A stretch of 64,000 nt of DNA from Tritrichomonas musculus (Eukaryota; Parabasalia; Tritrichomonadida; Tritrichomonadidae): the NCBI GenBank assembly GCA_039105265.1, contig JAPFFF010000059.1, positions 186,001-250,000 on the forward strand. The letters are read 5' to 3'. A model generated the notes under the pieces. The model was not told where the DNA came from and ran no database searches. It was given only the letters and a program-made list of their open reading frames with translations. The position numbers and the translations under genes are program-made. Of the stretch, positions 1-12,530 are shown piece after piece. Every line of letters starts with the position of its first letter. The stretch's first letter is position 1.

Positions 1-2518
1 TTCTCCTGCGACAAAGTGATTATCGCCATCGCATTCGCAAGTAACTGGTGATCCTCCTGCTGCGGTATTCTTCCATCCTGGTTTACAGCTTACGCATGTT
101 GATGGTGCGGTTTGTTCGCAATTGCATCCTGCTGGGCATGATCCACCGCTTTGTCGGCATCCTCCAGATCCATCATCTTCGTATCCACCTGCTTCGTCAC
201 AAACACATGTTCCTTCTGTTTCACCTGCGACAAAGTGATTTGTTGAATCACAAACGCATGTTCCTTCTGTTTCTCCTGCGACAAAGTGATTATCGCCATC
301 GCATTCGCAAGTAACTGGTGATCCTCCTGCTGCGGTATTCTTCCATCCTGGTTTACAGCTTACGCATGTTGATGGTGCGGTTTGTTCGCAATTGCATCCT
401 GCTGGGCATGATCCACCGCTTTGTCGGCATCCTCCAGATCCATCATCTTCGTATCCACCTGCTTCGTCACAAACACATGTTCCTTCTGTTTCACCTGCGA
501 CAAAGTGATTTGTTGAATCACAAACGCATGTTCCTTCTGTTTCTCCTGCGACAAAGTGATTATCGCCATCGCATTCGCAAGTAACTGGTGATCCTCCTGC
601 TGCGGTATTCTTCCATCCTGGTTTACAGCTTACGCATGTTGATGGTGCGGTTTGTTCGCAATTGCATCCTGCTGGGCATGATCCACCGCTTTGTCGGCAT
701 CCTCCAGATCCATCATCTTCGTATCCACCTGCTTCGTCACAAACACATGTTCCTTCTGTTTCACCTGCGACAAAGTGATTTGTTGAATCACAAACGCATG
801 TTCCTTCTGTTTCTCCTGCGACAAAGTGATTATCGCCATCGCATTCGCAAGTAACTGGTGATCCTCCTGCTGCGGTATTCTTCCATCCTGGTTTACAGCT
901 TACGCATGTTGATGGTGCGGTTTGTTCGCAATTGCATCCTGCTGGGCATGATCCACCGCTTTGTCGGCATCCTCCAGATCCATCATCTTCATATCCACCT
1001 GCTTCGTCACAAACACATGTTCCTTCTGTTTCACCTGCGACAAAGTGATTTGTTGAATCACAAACGCATGTTCCTTCTGTTTCTCCTGCGACAAAGTGAT
1101 TATCGCCATCGCATTCGCAAGTAACTGGTGATCCTCCTGCTGCGGTATTCTTCCATCCTGGTTTACAGCTTACGCATGTTGATGGTGCGGTTTGTTCGCA
1201 ATTGCATCCTGCTGGGCATGATCCACCGCTTTGTCGGCATCCTCCAGATCCATCATCTTCGTATCCACCTGCTTCGTCACAAACACATGTTCCTTCTGTT
1301 TCACCTGCGACAAAGTGATTTGTTGAATCACAAACGCATGTTCCTTCTGTTTCTCCTGCGACAAAGTGATTATCGCCATCGCATTCGCAAGTAACTGGTG
1401 ATCCTCCTGCTGCGGTATTCTTCCATCCTGGTTTACAGCTTACGCATGTTGATGGTGCGGTTTGTTCGCAATTGCATCCTGCTGGGCATGATCCACCGCT
1501 TTGTCGGCATCCTCCAGATCCATCATCTTCATATCCACCTGCTTCGTCACAAACACATGTTCCTTCTGTTTCACCTGCGACAAAGTGATTTGTTGAATCA
1601 CAAACGCATGTTCCTTCTGTTTCTCCTGCGACAAAGTGATTATCGCCATCGCATTCGCAAGTAACTGGTGATCCTCCTGCTGCGGTATTCTTCCATCCTG
1701 GTTTACAGCTTACGCATGTTGATGGTGCGGTTTGTTCGCAATTGCATCCTGCTGGGCATGATCCACCGCTTTGTCGGCATCCTCCAGATCCATCATCTTC
1801 GTATCCACCTGCTTCGTCACAAACACATGTTCCTTCTGTTTCACCTGCGACAAAGTGATTTGTTGAATCACAAACGCATGTTCCTTCTGTTTCTCCTGCG
1901 ACAAAGTGATTATCGCCATCGCATTCGCAAGTAACTGGTGATCCTCCTGCTGCGGTATTCTTCCATCCTGGTTTACAGCTTACGCATGTTGATGGTGCGG
2001 TTTGTTCGCAATTGCATCCTGCTGGGCATGATCCACCGCTTTGTCGGCATCCTCCAGATCCATCATCTTCATATCCACCTGCTTCGTCACAAACACATGT
2101 TCCTTCTGTTTCACCTGCGACAAAGTGATTTGTTGAATCACAAACGCATGTTCCTTCTGTTTCTCCTGCGACAAAGTGATTATCGCCATCGCATTCGCAA
2201 GTAACTGGTGATCCTCCTGCTGCGGTATTCTTCCATCCTGGTTTACAGCTTACGCATGTTGATGGTGCGGTTTGTTCGCAATTGCATCCTGCTGGGCATG
2301 ATCCACCGCTTTGTCGGCATCCTCCAGATCCATCATCTTCATATCCACCTGCTTCGTCACAAACACATGTTCCTTCTGTTTCACCTGCGACAAAGTGATT
2401 TGTTGAATCACAAACGCATGTTCCTTCTGTTTCTCCTGCGACAAAGTGATTATCGCCATCGCATTCGCAAGTAACTGGTGATCCTCCTGCTGCGGTATTC
2501 TTCCATCCTGGTTTACAG
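1..2518. repeat. 270-bp tandem repeat, about 9.3 copies, nearly identical
   Basis: The 270-bp unit (90 codons) repeats from position 1 to about 2518 with one variable site, reading G,G,G,A,G,A,G,A,A across the nine copies. The partly alternating pattern suggests 540-bp duplication steps or gene conversion. Identity ends sharply at about 2519, where the unique N-terminal coding sequence begins. The unit is much richer in G+C than its surroundings. Confidence 0.97.
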
Positions 2519-2658
2519 GTTGCACATGTTATTGTTCCACCTTCTAAAGCTTCATTGCAAGTGGCACAACCTGGAATATATCCTTCCTCATTTTCTAATG
2601 GGCATTCAATTGATTTAACTTTTAAGATAAAAAAAAATAAATTAATTAATCCTAGCAT
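1..2658 (-). CDS. Secreted cysteine-rich tandem-repeat protein (5' part; 3' end beyond window)
   Basis: Read on the minus strand from the ATG at 2658, the frame stays open for all 886 codons to the window edge, so the C-terminus is missing. It begins with a signal-peptide-like stretch (MLGLINLFFFILKVKS), then a unique Cys-rich segment with CxxC pairs (CATC, CATCKPGW). About nine 90-residue units follow, each with 12 cysteines in CEC, CVC, CxC and CVSC patterns. Each unit holds two copies of a 17-residue sub-repeat (NHFVAGETEGTCVCD-like). The spacing resembles EGF-like or CxxC-rich surface proteins of parasitic protists. The only base difference seen among units (G/A near 181, 451, 721, 991 and so on) is a silent Tyr codon change in this frame but an amino-acid change in the competing frames, which supports this frame. 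An initiator motif lies 24 bases upstream. A secreted or surface adhesin-like protein is inferred; an anchor cannot be seen. Confidence 0.85.
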   Translation of the reverse strand, partial: MLGLINLFFFILKVKSIECPLENEEGYIPGCATCNEALEGGTITCATCKPGWKNTAAGGSPVTCECDGDNHFVAGETEGTCVCDSTNHFVAGETEGTCVCDEAGGYEDDGSGGCRQSGGSCPAGCNCEQTAPSTCVSCKPGWKNTAAGGSPVTCECDGDNHFVAGETEGTCVCDSTNHFVAGETEGTCVCDEAGGYEDDGSGGCRQSGGSCPAGCNCEQTAPSTCVSCKPGWKNTAAGGSPVTCECDGDNHFVAGETEGTCVCDSTNHFVAGETEGTCVCDEAGGYEDDGSGGCRQSGGSCPAGCNCEQTAPSTCVSCKPGWKNTAAGGSPVTCECDGDNHFVAGETEGTCVCDSTNHFVAGETEGTCVCDEAGGYEDDGSGGCRQSGGSCPAGCNCEQTAPSTCVSCKPGWKNTAAGGSPVTCECDGDNHFVAGETEGTCVCDSTNHFVAGETEGTCVCDEAGGYEDDGSGGCRQSGGSCPAGCNCEQTAPSTCVSCKPGWKNTAAGGSPVTCECDGDNHFVAGETEGTCVCDSTNHFVAGETEGTCVCDEAGGYEDDGSGGCRQSGGSCPAGCNCEQTAPSTCVSCKPGWKNTAAGGSPVTCECDGDNHFVAGETEGTCVCDSTNHFVAGETEGTCVCDEAGGYEDDGSGGCRQSGGSCPAGCNCEQTAPSTCVSCKPGWKNTAAGGSPVTCECDGDNHFVAGETEGTCVCDSTNHFVAGETEGTCVCDEAGGYEDDGSGGCRQSGGSCPAGCNCEQTAPSTCVSCKPGWKNTAAGGSPVTCECDGDNHFVAGETEGTCVCDSTNHFVAGETEGTCVCDEAGGYEDDGSGGCRQSGGSCPAGCNCEQTAPSTCVSCKPGWKNTAAGGSPVTCECDGDNHFVAGE

Positions 2659-2679
2659 TTCTAAATTAACAAACTTAAA

Positions 2680-2684
2680 AGTGA
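2680..2684 (-). promoter_or_regulatory. Initiator-like motif (TCACT) of the Cys-rich repeat gene
   Basis: The minus strand reads TCACT, matching the trichomonad initiator TCA(+1)Y(T/A). The A would be base 2682, 24 bases before the ATG. The microsatellite starts only four bases further upstream. Use as a start site is inferred from motif and distance. Confidence 0.6.
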
Positions 2685-2685
2685 A

Positions 2686-4526
<1,841 letters not shown>

Positions 4527-4891
4527 GATTAGCTTTTTTCCTCAAAACCCAATTTTTTTTGTTTATTAAGATATATGGCTTGAGTGGTGTAATTAATTAA
4601 AATCATTAACTTTTTAAGGTTTTAAATTAATTATTTGAGAATAATAACAATACGCCCGGTTCTCTACAATTTTTAACTTTTGTGCCCGTTATTTTGGTTA
4701 ACAAAAATTATTTTCTTGTTAACAAAGAAAACTTTATTTTTTTTGATAACCAATTGACGATAAAAAAACTATTGAAATTTTATCTATATAGTTGGTTGAC
4801 AAAAAAAATATTTTTGGACAAAAAAATGTTTTCACATTACATTTTTTTAAAATATTTTTATCTTGATTTGTATTGAAGATTATTTATTTTT

Positions 4892-5139
4892 TTAAGGTAC
4901 AAATCCAGTACGTTTAGTAACCACAATTTTTTTTGACATTCTCAAAGAATAAAATGACATGTTAAATAAAAAACGATTATTTTCATTCATTTCATATAAC
5001 ATGTCATAATGTTTACTTAAATTGTAAAATAAGTGTCGAAAACAAACCTAGTCAATTTAAGCTTTTTCAGAGACATGCAACTATTCAAATAATAAACGTT
5101 CTCCTGTTCAAAAAATAACGTACTGGATTTGTACCTTAA
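4892..5139. mobile_element. TTAA-ended MITE, copy 1
   Basis: A 248-bp segment bounded by inverted ends TTAAGGTACAAATCCAGTAC and its complement. Copies 2 (26425-26659, inverted and diverged) and 3 (26800-27047, very similar) share ends and interior. All three have TTAA at both ends, either as a target duplication or as part of the palindromic terminus. A TTAA duplication is typical of piggyBac-type elements. There is no coding capacity, so it is non-autonomous. Confidence 0.85.
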
Positions 5140-5771
5140 TTATTTTGTTAAGGGTTGAGTTTACTATGTTATAGAATTAAAATTAAGAACTTATTTCTAT
5201 ATATTTATTAATATCATTTAATATATAATTTATTTATATTGAAAGATTATTAATTTGATTAATAATTTTTTTACTATTAAAATCATGAATTCTGTAAATG
5301 GTCAAATAATTTAACCTGAATCAGAAACAAAATTTTTTTAATTTTTCATGCAATTAAACTAGTTATTGTTTGTTTCTCAACCTTTCACCTAACTCTTTAT
5401 AGAGAAAAATATTTAATGAGGTCTCCGCAATTTATTTTTCACAAACAAAATGATATTATATGATATTTAATATTTTAATTGTTCATCGGCAAGCCCAAAA
5501 TTCCCTTTTACTTTTTTTCTATCTCTAATGTTTTTCTTTTTGATATTAATTAATATGGAGAATCAGATTGATTGAAAAAATTTTATTCTTTGTGATGCTA
5601 AGTGATAAAGCATTTTATAAAAAAAAAAAAAACATTTATTAACTATTGATATTATTTTATATATTTATCATATAAAATTTATAATATTTTAAAAAATTAA
5701 AAATGTGAACTCTATGCATTCAATTTTTGGAAAAATTGAATACTTTTAGGAAAATCAAGTATTCAATTTTA

Positions 5772-6037
5772 AAAAGAGACTCCAGCCTTATATAAACAAG
5801 CTAGATCATATTTTTTTAAATATTATGAATTTTTTCAAGATTCTAAATAAACTAATAGAAATCTTTTTTTGATTTAAATAGTTAAAATTAGATATACAAA
5901 ATATATATTTTTATATTTGGAGATAAAATTTATTTAAATAAAAAAAATTTCTATTAGTATATCAGAAATTGTTTTTATCTTTTATTTCATAAATTTTTAG
6001 TTTTAGCTCTTTATTATAAAAAGCTGGAGTCTCTTTT
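5772..6037. mobile_element. Short inverted-repeat element (about 266 bp)
   Basis: AAAAGAGACTCCAGC at 5772-5786 is matched by its exact complement at 6023-6037. The interior is A/T-rich and non-coding. Size and structure fit a MITE, but no second copy or clear target duplication was seen, so the call is tentative. Confidence 0.5.
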
Positions 6038-6403
6038 GAAAAAAATACATTTATGACAATTTCATCAATTTTTAATGTTCATAAAATTATAAATACTTAA
6101 TAATTTTTTATTATATTAATATATTTTATTTATATATCAGCTCTTCTTTTGTTTAATACTAATAATGCTTTTTAATTTTGAGAATACAAGTAAATATAGT
6201 GTTTTTGGTTAATTGGATTTTGGTGAACTCAATCCTTAAAAAAGTATAAATGTTTAAATATTTTTATTTTATCGTAATAATTACTAAAATATCTAAATTT
6301 AAGGAAAAATTTGAATAATTTTCATTATTCAAATACAAATTTTGATAATGGTTTTCGTTCATATATTCAAATATTTTTGGCTAAAAATAATAGAACTATT
6401 TTT

Positions 6404-7517
6404 AAGGGTAAACATTTTTCCTCTCAAATTTTTCAACTGTAAAACAAAATCAAAGCTAAAGATTTTTTCATTTTTTTTATAAAAATATAATAAGAATAAA
6501 AAAATGTCAGAAGGATTTTTTTTATTTAAGGCAAATGTTGTTAGAAAAATTTTTGATTTTGATATCTCAAAAAAGAAAAAAAGAAAGAAAATTCCCTCTG
6601 GAGAAAACTAATATTTTCTACTATGCATTATAATAGATTAGAAAAAAATAAAAATATTCTAGTATTCTCTGTGAAATAAAAGTTTAATATTTTGTCTTTC
6701 AAAAATTCAATCAATATTAAAAATTCTTTCATTTTTTATAAAATTGAATAAAAAATTCTAATCTTTCATTCAATTTTCTAATTCGACATAAAATATATAA
6801 AACAACAATTCTTTATACATCTTATCATAAAAATAAAATAAATGCAAAGTTTAAATATTAAATATTTTTTTATCTTCACGAAATTTCATTTCTATATATT
6901 TGTCATCTACATATTTCAATGAAGAAAAGCCGGATGCAAATTCCCTCTGAACAAATTTAACAAATTTGTATCTAAAATTTAAAAATTAAGTAATAGATCA
7001 TAAATGAACAAAGTCATTGAGATCCTAATATTATCTTTCCTTTTTTCTGTATCTTATGTTTTTTATGTAAGTAATAAAAATATTTGATGTATTTTCTTAT
7101 TTGTGCAATGCTTATTTTTTAAAAAGACTAAATATTGGTTAAAATTAAGAAGAAAAAAGATAAAAAAGTGGATTTTTCTTTCAATTTTCAAATCTGACAA
7201 AAAATACAAATAGCAACATTTTTATTCATTTTATCATAAAAATAAAATAAAAACAAGATATAGATATTAAATAATTTTTTATCTTCACGAAATCTTATCT
7301 ACATAAATTTATCATTTACATAAATCAACAAAGTAAAGCCGGAAGCCAATTCCATCTAAACAAATCGTTTATTAATGTACATTATACTTGTAGGCTAGAT
7401 ATAATATAAATCTTCCTCATATTCATGAACTTACATAAAGATTTATTTTTTCTATATATTATTCAATTTTGAAAGAAAAAATATTTATCTCAAAAATTCT
7501 CAGAAAAGTTTACCCTT
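6404..7517. repeat. 1.1-kb segment with inverted ends and internal direct repeats
   Basis: AAGGGTAAAC at 6404-6413 is matched by GTTTACCCTT at 7508-7517, with weaker similarity extending inward. Inside, two diverged direct copies of about 195 bp (about 6764-6958 and 7174-7366) share blocks such as TTATCATAAAAATAAAATAA, TTTTATCTTCACGAAAT and AAAGCCGGA. It is possibly a decayed non-autonomous element. No coding frame was found. Confidence 0.55.
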
Positions 7518-7791
7518 AAAATTAAATTATTATTTAACTTGATCAAAAAAAATTGCATATTATTCGAAAATTGGTAAGATAAAAACGATTTTTTATAAAA
7601 CGTAAAATTTAATTGTTTTCCATTTTCTAGGGGGCAAAGATGGTTTTACATTTTTATGTTTACCAAATATTACTTATATATTAATTACCATTTTATTTTA
7701 ATGATTTGGACAGATAATTATAGTTTCCTTAACGAGATGTTTTTAAAATTTTAATATTTTTCTTTTGACAAAAAATTTTATCAAGCAAATT

Positions 7792-8312
7792 GGTTGATTT
7801 AAATATCATACATAAAAAATGCACTCAGAAAAAGTTTATCTTATCAAAAAGTTTATGATTATTTTTTGAGAGTAATGATAAGCATTGATGCAGATAGAAG
7901 CACTTAAATACTCAACATGTAGATCAGGAGAATAATTTTGTGCTCCTGGATAGGATTCAAGAGCTCATTTTACGGTAATAACAGAATCTCTATTTAGGAG
8001 ATCCTGCGATCTATAAGAAACCAACATTTACTTCAATCTGCATCAATGCTTATCATTGGCAGAGCGCGGTTTCGAAGCAGCAAGTAAACCAAGATTCGCT
8101 CTTGGTAATAGGTAAATAAAGTAATGGAAAACCTCAGGTTTTCTCTAATTCAATTTTCAAAATGGTCAATTAAAATCACCTGGCATGGCGGTTTTTATTG
8201 GTATTCAAAAAGTCCTGAAATTTCTGAGCCCTCTCAAAAAATAATCATAAACTTTTTGATAGGATGAACTTTTTCTGAGTACATTTTTTATGTATGATAT
8301 TTAAATCAGCCA
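7792..8312. mobile_element. Foldback element with about 81-bp inverted arms and a nested inner pair
   Basis: Arms 7792-7872 and about 8231-8312 are inverted copies with few mismatches (shared core TTTAAATATCATACATAAAA). Just inside the left arm, AATGATAAGCATTGATGCAG at 7874 begins a second, perfect 22-bp inverted pair ending at 8057, so a 184-bp palindromic unit is nested asymmetrically. No coding capacity. Confidence 0.75.
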
Positions 8313-8583
8313 CCATTCAAACTCTCAATTTTCGCCTTTAGGTTTGAATAGAAACCAGCTGTTATTCTATGACCTTTTGGGAATAATTTGATCGATTTAG
8401 ATAAGTATAATCATTTTTAATTGATATTTTTGTAGGATTGTTGAATCGATTTTGTTTTCAAAAGTCAAACGTCGAAGTTTGGTCTCAATTTAGATGTAAA
8501 ATCATAATAGCATTCTGGCTAAGAAACATTCCTTGATAAATCCATTGAATAGTAATAATTCGTAAAAAACTGTATAATTAATA

Positions 8584-9104
8584 GACCTTTTTATAAAACC
8601 AATAATCGAAACAAATAAAGTATACTTTTTTGTTTATAGCCATACTATTTTATAAAAACTTACATTTTGATAAAAAAGTATATATTATTATATATAAGAG
8701 TTTTTTTATATATAAAAAATGAGTTTTTTGAGTTTTTTTTTCAATTGCACTTTTATACGAGAAATATCTTTTTAAAAAATGGCTGAAAAATATTTTAAAA
8801 GTAATATTAAATATTAAAAATATAAATTATTTTTATTTTTACAAATGTAAATTTGCAAAATAGGGAAATAACAAAATAGTGTTTTTTCCAAAAAAATAAA
8901 ATATTTGAGTTTCAATATATTTTAATCGTCAAAATTTTTTTGTGAAAATTTTGGTTTTGCTAAAAAATGAAAGTTTTTATAAAAAATGAATTTTCAGTAA
9001 TAAAAAACACATTTTTATTCAAAAGTAGGTTTTAATAAAATAGTATGGATATAAACAAAAAAATATACTTTATTTGTTTCGATTATTGTTTTTATAAAGA
9101 GGTC
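8584..9104. mobile_element. MITE-like element with about 85-bp inverted repeats and TA flanks
   Basis: Left arm from GACCTTTTTATAAAAC (8584) and right arm ending at 9104 are inverted copies sharing AATAATCGAAACAAATAAAG and more inward. TA flanks both ends (8582-8583, 9105-9106), as for Tc1/mariner-mobilised elements. The interior is A/T-rich and non-coding. Confidence 0.75.
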
Positions 9105-9695
9105 TAATTATTATGATAATAAATGTTTAACGGTAGCATCAATTCAATCCATCAATATTTACATGAATGAAATTCAAAAATTTGAATTCTCTAACGATCC
9201 CCATTAACGATAACATTTATGCTAACATAATCTTGACGTAAATTGATCAATTTTCGATCGATAAACCTAAATGAAAACAGTTCTGACTAGCAAAAATGAT
9301 TCCATTTATGAATTTATATTGTTGGCGTAAATTGACTCACTTTATATAACTTCTTTTGTTGAGGGTTTTATAAAGCAAAGAATGTTTCTCAATTTTTTAC
9401 AATGCTACATCATGAAGTGCTTTTATAAAAATGCTTATTTAATGATTCTGTTATTTAAAAAATATAAATATAATATTAAATGTATTATTATTTAAAAAAC
9501 ATAAAAAATGTTATTTATTTTTGAAGTTATTTCTATTTTATTGTCAAAATAAAAAAGTTTTATTGATTGAATATTAAATATTTTTTCAAAAAACGATATA
9601 ACTTTTTAATTGGTTATTAAATGATTTAAATCAAAAAGTTCATATCATTAAACCCATTCAATTTTTTATCGTAATCAACACAAAATATATTCTCG

Positions 9696-11048
9696 ATGAA
9701 TGAACCTAATATTGAAGAATTTTCCTATTTTATAACGCAACCAGATTTAAAACTTACAGATGTTTTGCTTTCTCCGCAACTAATTACCCAAGTACGTGCA
9801 AAAAATTCGCTATTATTTAATTATTTTCAACAAGATTCTGTAATTGGTGAACTCGCTGAGTGGTGTTTCACCACAAAATACAAAAATGATCCAAAATTCA
9901 CTGAATTTTCGGAAATTGCATTTAATGTTTTTTTATCCTCAACATTTTCATTAATTAGTTTTTTACTTAACAGTAAATCCTTTGCCAAAATACTCTATAC
10001 ATTTTTAATTACCGACGATTCAAAAAATCCTCGATTATGCGGTCATTTTTCGGAAGTTCTTTCTCTTTTAATTAAATTTGGCACTCCAACATTTTTTACT
10101 AATTTTTCCAAAGTCCAAACGCATCTTCTCAAGCGTATAGAAATGCTTGGAATCAGTGATTTAATCATCAACCTCATTCTTTTGAATGTTAATTATATTG
10201 ATTCAGAGCAAATCATCAAAGGTCTTAGTTACGATGCGGATATCAACGATGACAAGGATGCTATTCAACTACTTGTTTCACTTTTTGAAGGAGTCCTATC
10301 ATCTTCACATTTGAAACAACTTTTTCAGAGCAATTCAATTTTGAATCACTTATTGAATGCAGCAGTTAAGACCACCTCACCGGTGATTCAGTCTGACATC
10401 TTTGATTTTCTCTCTAAGATCAACTTCCAATCGAACATGATTAACGATCAACAATTGATAGAAAAAGTGACACTCAGTGAAGACAACATCAACGACCTGA
10501 CAATTTCTGCGATTGACTTCCTGCAGCTTCCCATTGATTATCTTGTCACTTTTTTCTTCACAAAAAGTTGCAAGTATCGTTTTCATCAGAAAATCATGTC
10601 AAAAATGGAAGTCATGAATTTGAATGAACTCATTGAAATTGCGAATATCCCAGACTTCGTCGTTAAACTCATTAACGCATTCGGAACAGAAGACTGGTGC
10701 CCGCACTGCCTCCAGATTGTCATCTTCTTCACAAACATTGAAAATTATTGTAAACCATTGAAAAGTAAAAAATGGAAAACATTCATTCGTGACAAGTTTT
10801 ACCCTCTGATCAAAATAATGAACAACGAGTACGGAGGACACGCGCCGTCCCAGTTCGGCAACGACGGCGGACAGCTCGTCTTCTCGGACAGCGACGACCT
10901 GCGGAACGAGAACGAAGAAAACGAGACTTTCGAAGAAGAGGATGAATTCTATGATGACAATTTCTGCCAGTGTGAAGAAGAAGGCTGCGACGTGGAGAAC
11001 ATCGAAAGCTCGGAAAGCGATGATGTTGAATTTGATATCGACATCTAA
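9696..11048 (+). CDS. SAPS-family phosphatase regulatory subunit (PP6/SIT4-associated)
   Basis: 450 aa, mostly alpha-helical. The N-terminal half follows the SAPS-domain pattern. LTDVLLSPQLITQVRAKN (about residues 20-37) is followed by a region matching the 'L..FL..P.VI.EL' block, then FSEVLSLLIKF and LLKRIEMLGISDLIINLILL, which mirrors the LKHIDTSALMDLLLRLI block of PP6 regulatory subunits. Near residue 350 comes a WKTFIRDKFYPL segment and a later GG, as in the family. The last 70 residues are strongly acidic with a Cys cluster (CQCEEEGC). Known members target PP6/Sit4 phosphatases to cell-cycle and stress pathways; that role here is inferred. It is shorter than the usual 600-1,000 aa. A possible TCATT initiator lies 49 bases upstream. 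Confidence 0.72.
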   Translation: MNEPNIEEFSYFITQPDLKLTDVLLSPQLITQVRAKNSLLFNYFQQDSVIGELAEWCFTTKYKNDPKFTEFSEIAFNVFLSSTFSLISFLLNSKSFAKILYTFLITDDSKNPRLCGHFSEVLSLLIKFGTPTFFTNFSKVQTHLLKRIEMLGISDLIINLILLNVNYIDSEQIIKGLSYDADINDDKDAIQLLVSLFEGVLSSSHLKQLFQSNSILNHLLNAAVKTTSPVIQSDIFDFLSKINFQSNMINDQQLIEKVTLSEDNINDLTISAIDFLQLPIDYLVTFFFTKSCKYRFHQKIMSKMEVMNLNELIEIANIPDFVVKLINAFGTEDWCPHCLQIVIFFTNIENYCKPLKSKKWKTFIRDKFYPLIKIMNNEYGGHAPSQFGNDGGQLVFSDSDDLRNENEENETFEEEDEFYDDNFCQCEEEGCDVENIESSESDDVEFDIDI

Positions 11049-11424
11049 GCTTTTCTTATTTTTATTTTTATTTTTATGTATTTGTGTTCGATAATGATCG
11101 TTTTTTAAACTTTTTGAATAAATAGGTATGTGTAATTCTTATTTATTATCGTTTCTTTTTGTTTTGTTGTAGATAAATGATATGTGAATTACTTTTGTCA
11201 AAAAGAGGGATTATGTTTTTTTATATGTCTGCTTAAATTGTTATAGTTGCTGTATATGGTTAAAGTGTGGAATTCTCTTTTAAAATTTGAAAAACTTGGA
11301 ATTATTAATAAAATATTGAGAATAAGAGAGTTTTAAAAAAAAATGTAAAAATTGATTGAGTATGAGGACAAAGGATGTTTTATTAATGGTAACTTGTGCA
11401 TATGAAGAATAAATTAAAGATCAT

Positions 11425-11655
11425 TTAACGAAGTCTAGGATCTGTGGTATATTTGAGCTGTTCTCCTTTGCCAAGACCAGCAGCTTCTATTGTGTCATCT
11501 TCGTTGAGAGGATTTCCATCTTTTGTGAGTGAAAAAAGTGATCTAATTCCGTTTTTGTTGGCAAACTTTGCTTGAAGAGCATAAACATCAGGGCAATCAT
11601 CAAGGTCATAACGCTCGTTTTGACCATTATATTCTATCATTACATAACCAGACAT
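11425..11655 (-). CDS. 76-aa ubiquitin-like-fold protein without a C-terminal diglycine
   Basis: A 76-residue protein, the same length as ubiquitin. The second half aligns well by eye with ubiquitin: GIRSLFSLTKDGNPLNEDD against the 'GI...Q.LIF.GK.L.D..T' block, then a beta-strand (QLKYTT) and an Arg-Leu-Arg end. It ends ...DPRLR with no GG, so it could not be conjugated in the usual way without processing or extension. An initiator motif (TCATT, A at 11669) lies 14 bases upstream. It is convergent with the SAPS gene, with about 375 bp between their stops. Function unknown; a non-conjugating ubiquitin-like adaptor is one inference. Confidence 0.75.
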   Translation of the reverse strand: MSGYVMIEYNGQNERYDLDDCPDVYALQAKFANKNGIRSLFSLTKDGNPLNEDDTIEAAGLGKGEQLKYTTDPRLR

Positions 11656-11666
11656 TTTAAAATAAA

Positions 11667-11671
11667 AATGA
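11667..11671 (-). promoter_or_regulatory. Initiator-like motif (TCATT) of the ubiquitin-like gene
   Basis: TCATT on the minus strand, with the putative +1 A at 11669, 14 bases before the ATG. The motif and spacing match the other initiators in this window. Confidence 0.6.
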
Positions 11672-12366
11672 AGTCAAATTCTTATTTAAAAATTATAAAT
11701 CAAAAAATATTAAAAATTATTCACAAAATTGGGAGACAGTTGCTTTCAACTCCCTTTGAAAAAGTTTGATATATAAATAACTTTATCTCAGTTTTTAAAC
11801 AGTTACTTTTAATAATAAATCCTACTATCATCACTTACATTAAAATTAATTTATTTTTTTATAAATGTGATAAAAGAAGAAGTTGTTAGTAATTTGACAA
11901 AGTTGCTGGCATTGAAAAAATGTTAATGTAAAAATATGATTCATTGACCATTTTATATATCATAAATATTAATACTCATAAAATCTGAATTGTTATCCAT
12001 TTCCCCAAAGATGTGTTGAAATCAAAGAAGAATGATACAGTATTGTAAATAACATAAATTTTATATTGATTAGCCTTTGTGTAAAATTGAATGAAAACAT
12101 TTAAATTATTTGAAATTTTAATTATGTATTTGAAAAATAATTTGAAATTCATTTGAATTAAATAGTTTATTATATTCTTTCATGTATAATTTTTCAACTT
12201 TTCTTCTTAATTTAATCATTATCCTTTTTGTGGAATCATTTTTTCGTCAACTTGATCCATTGTGTAATCTGATGATAATGGGATAATAGGAGAAACACTA
12301 CGTTTGTTGAAAGCATGAACAATATTTGTAAATGTACAACTTTTACATGCTGTGTCAAGGAAAGAT

Positions 12367-12530
12367 TCAATCATTAGTTTTAATACTATTTATGCCAATC
12401 TGAAATTCTGAAGTTTTTATATGAAAAGTATCAGTAAAATAAGTTTTAAAAAGAGAACTTACTCCAACATTAAATGGTTGGAGTTCATGAGTTGAATGAG
12501 GAGGTAACACAAGTCTATATTGAACAAATA
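12367..12530 (-). mobile_element. Pogo-like DDE transposase remnant
   Basis: The minus-strand frame reads LVLPPHSTHELQPFNVG and then SLFKTYF. This is the signature of the last catalytic block of pogo/Tigger-type (DDE superfamily) transposases. Only about 50 residues remain and the frame ends abruptly at the mariner terminus at 12531. The rest of the gene was not recognised, so it is a fragment. Confidence 0.7.

Noticed and set aside
1-2518. CRISPR-like array
   Set aside because: The 270-bp units are contiguous and identical with no spacers, and they are coding.
48-2525. Repeated 88-aa plus-strand and 69-91-aa minus-strand frames in the 270-bp repeats
   Set aside because: Each ends within one unit, encodes no known pattern, and the one variable base changes amino acids in them, while it is silent in the long Cys-rich frame.
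8055-8105. tRNA-like TTCGC hairpin (CCAAGA/TCTTGG)
   Set aside because: Stem and loop lengths do not fit a T-arm and no acceptor or anticodon arms could be drawn; it lies inside a foldback element.
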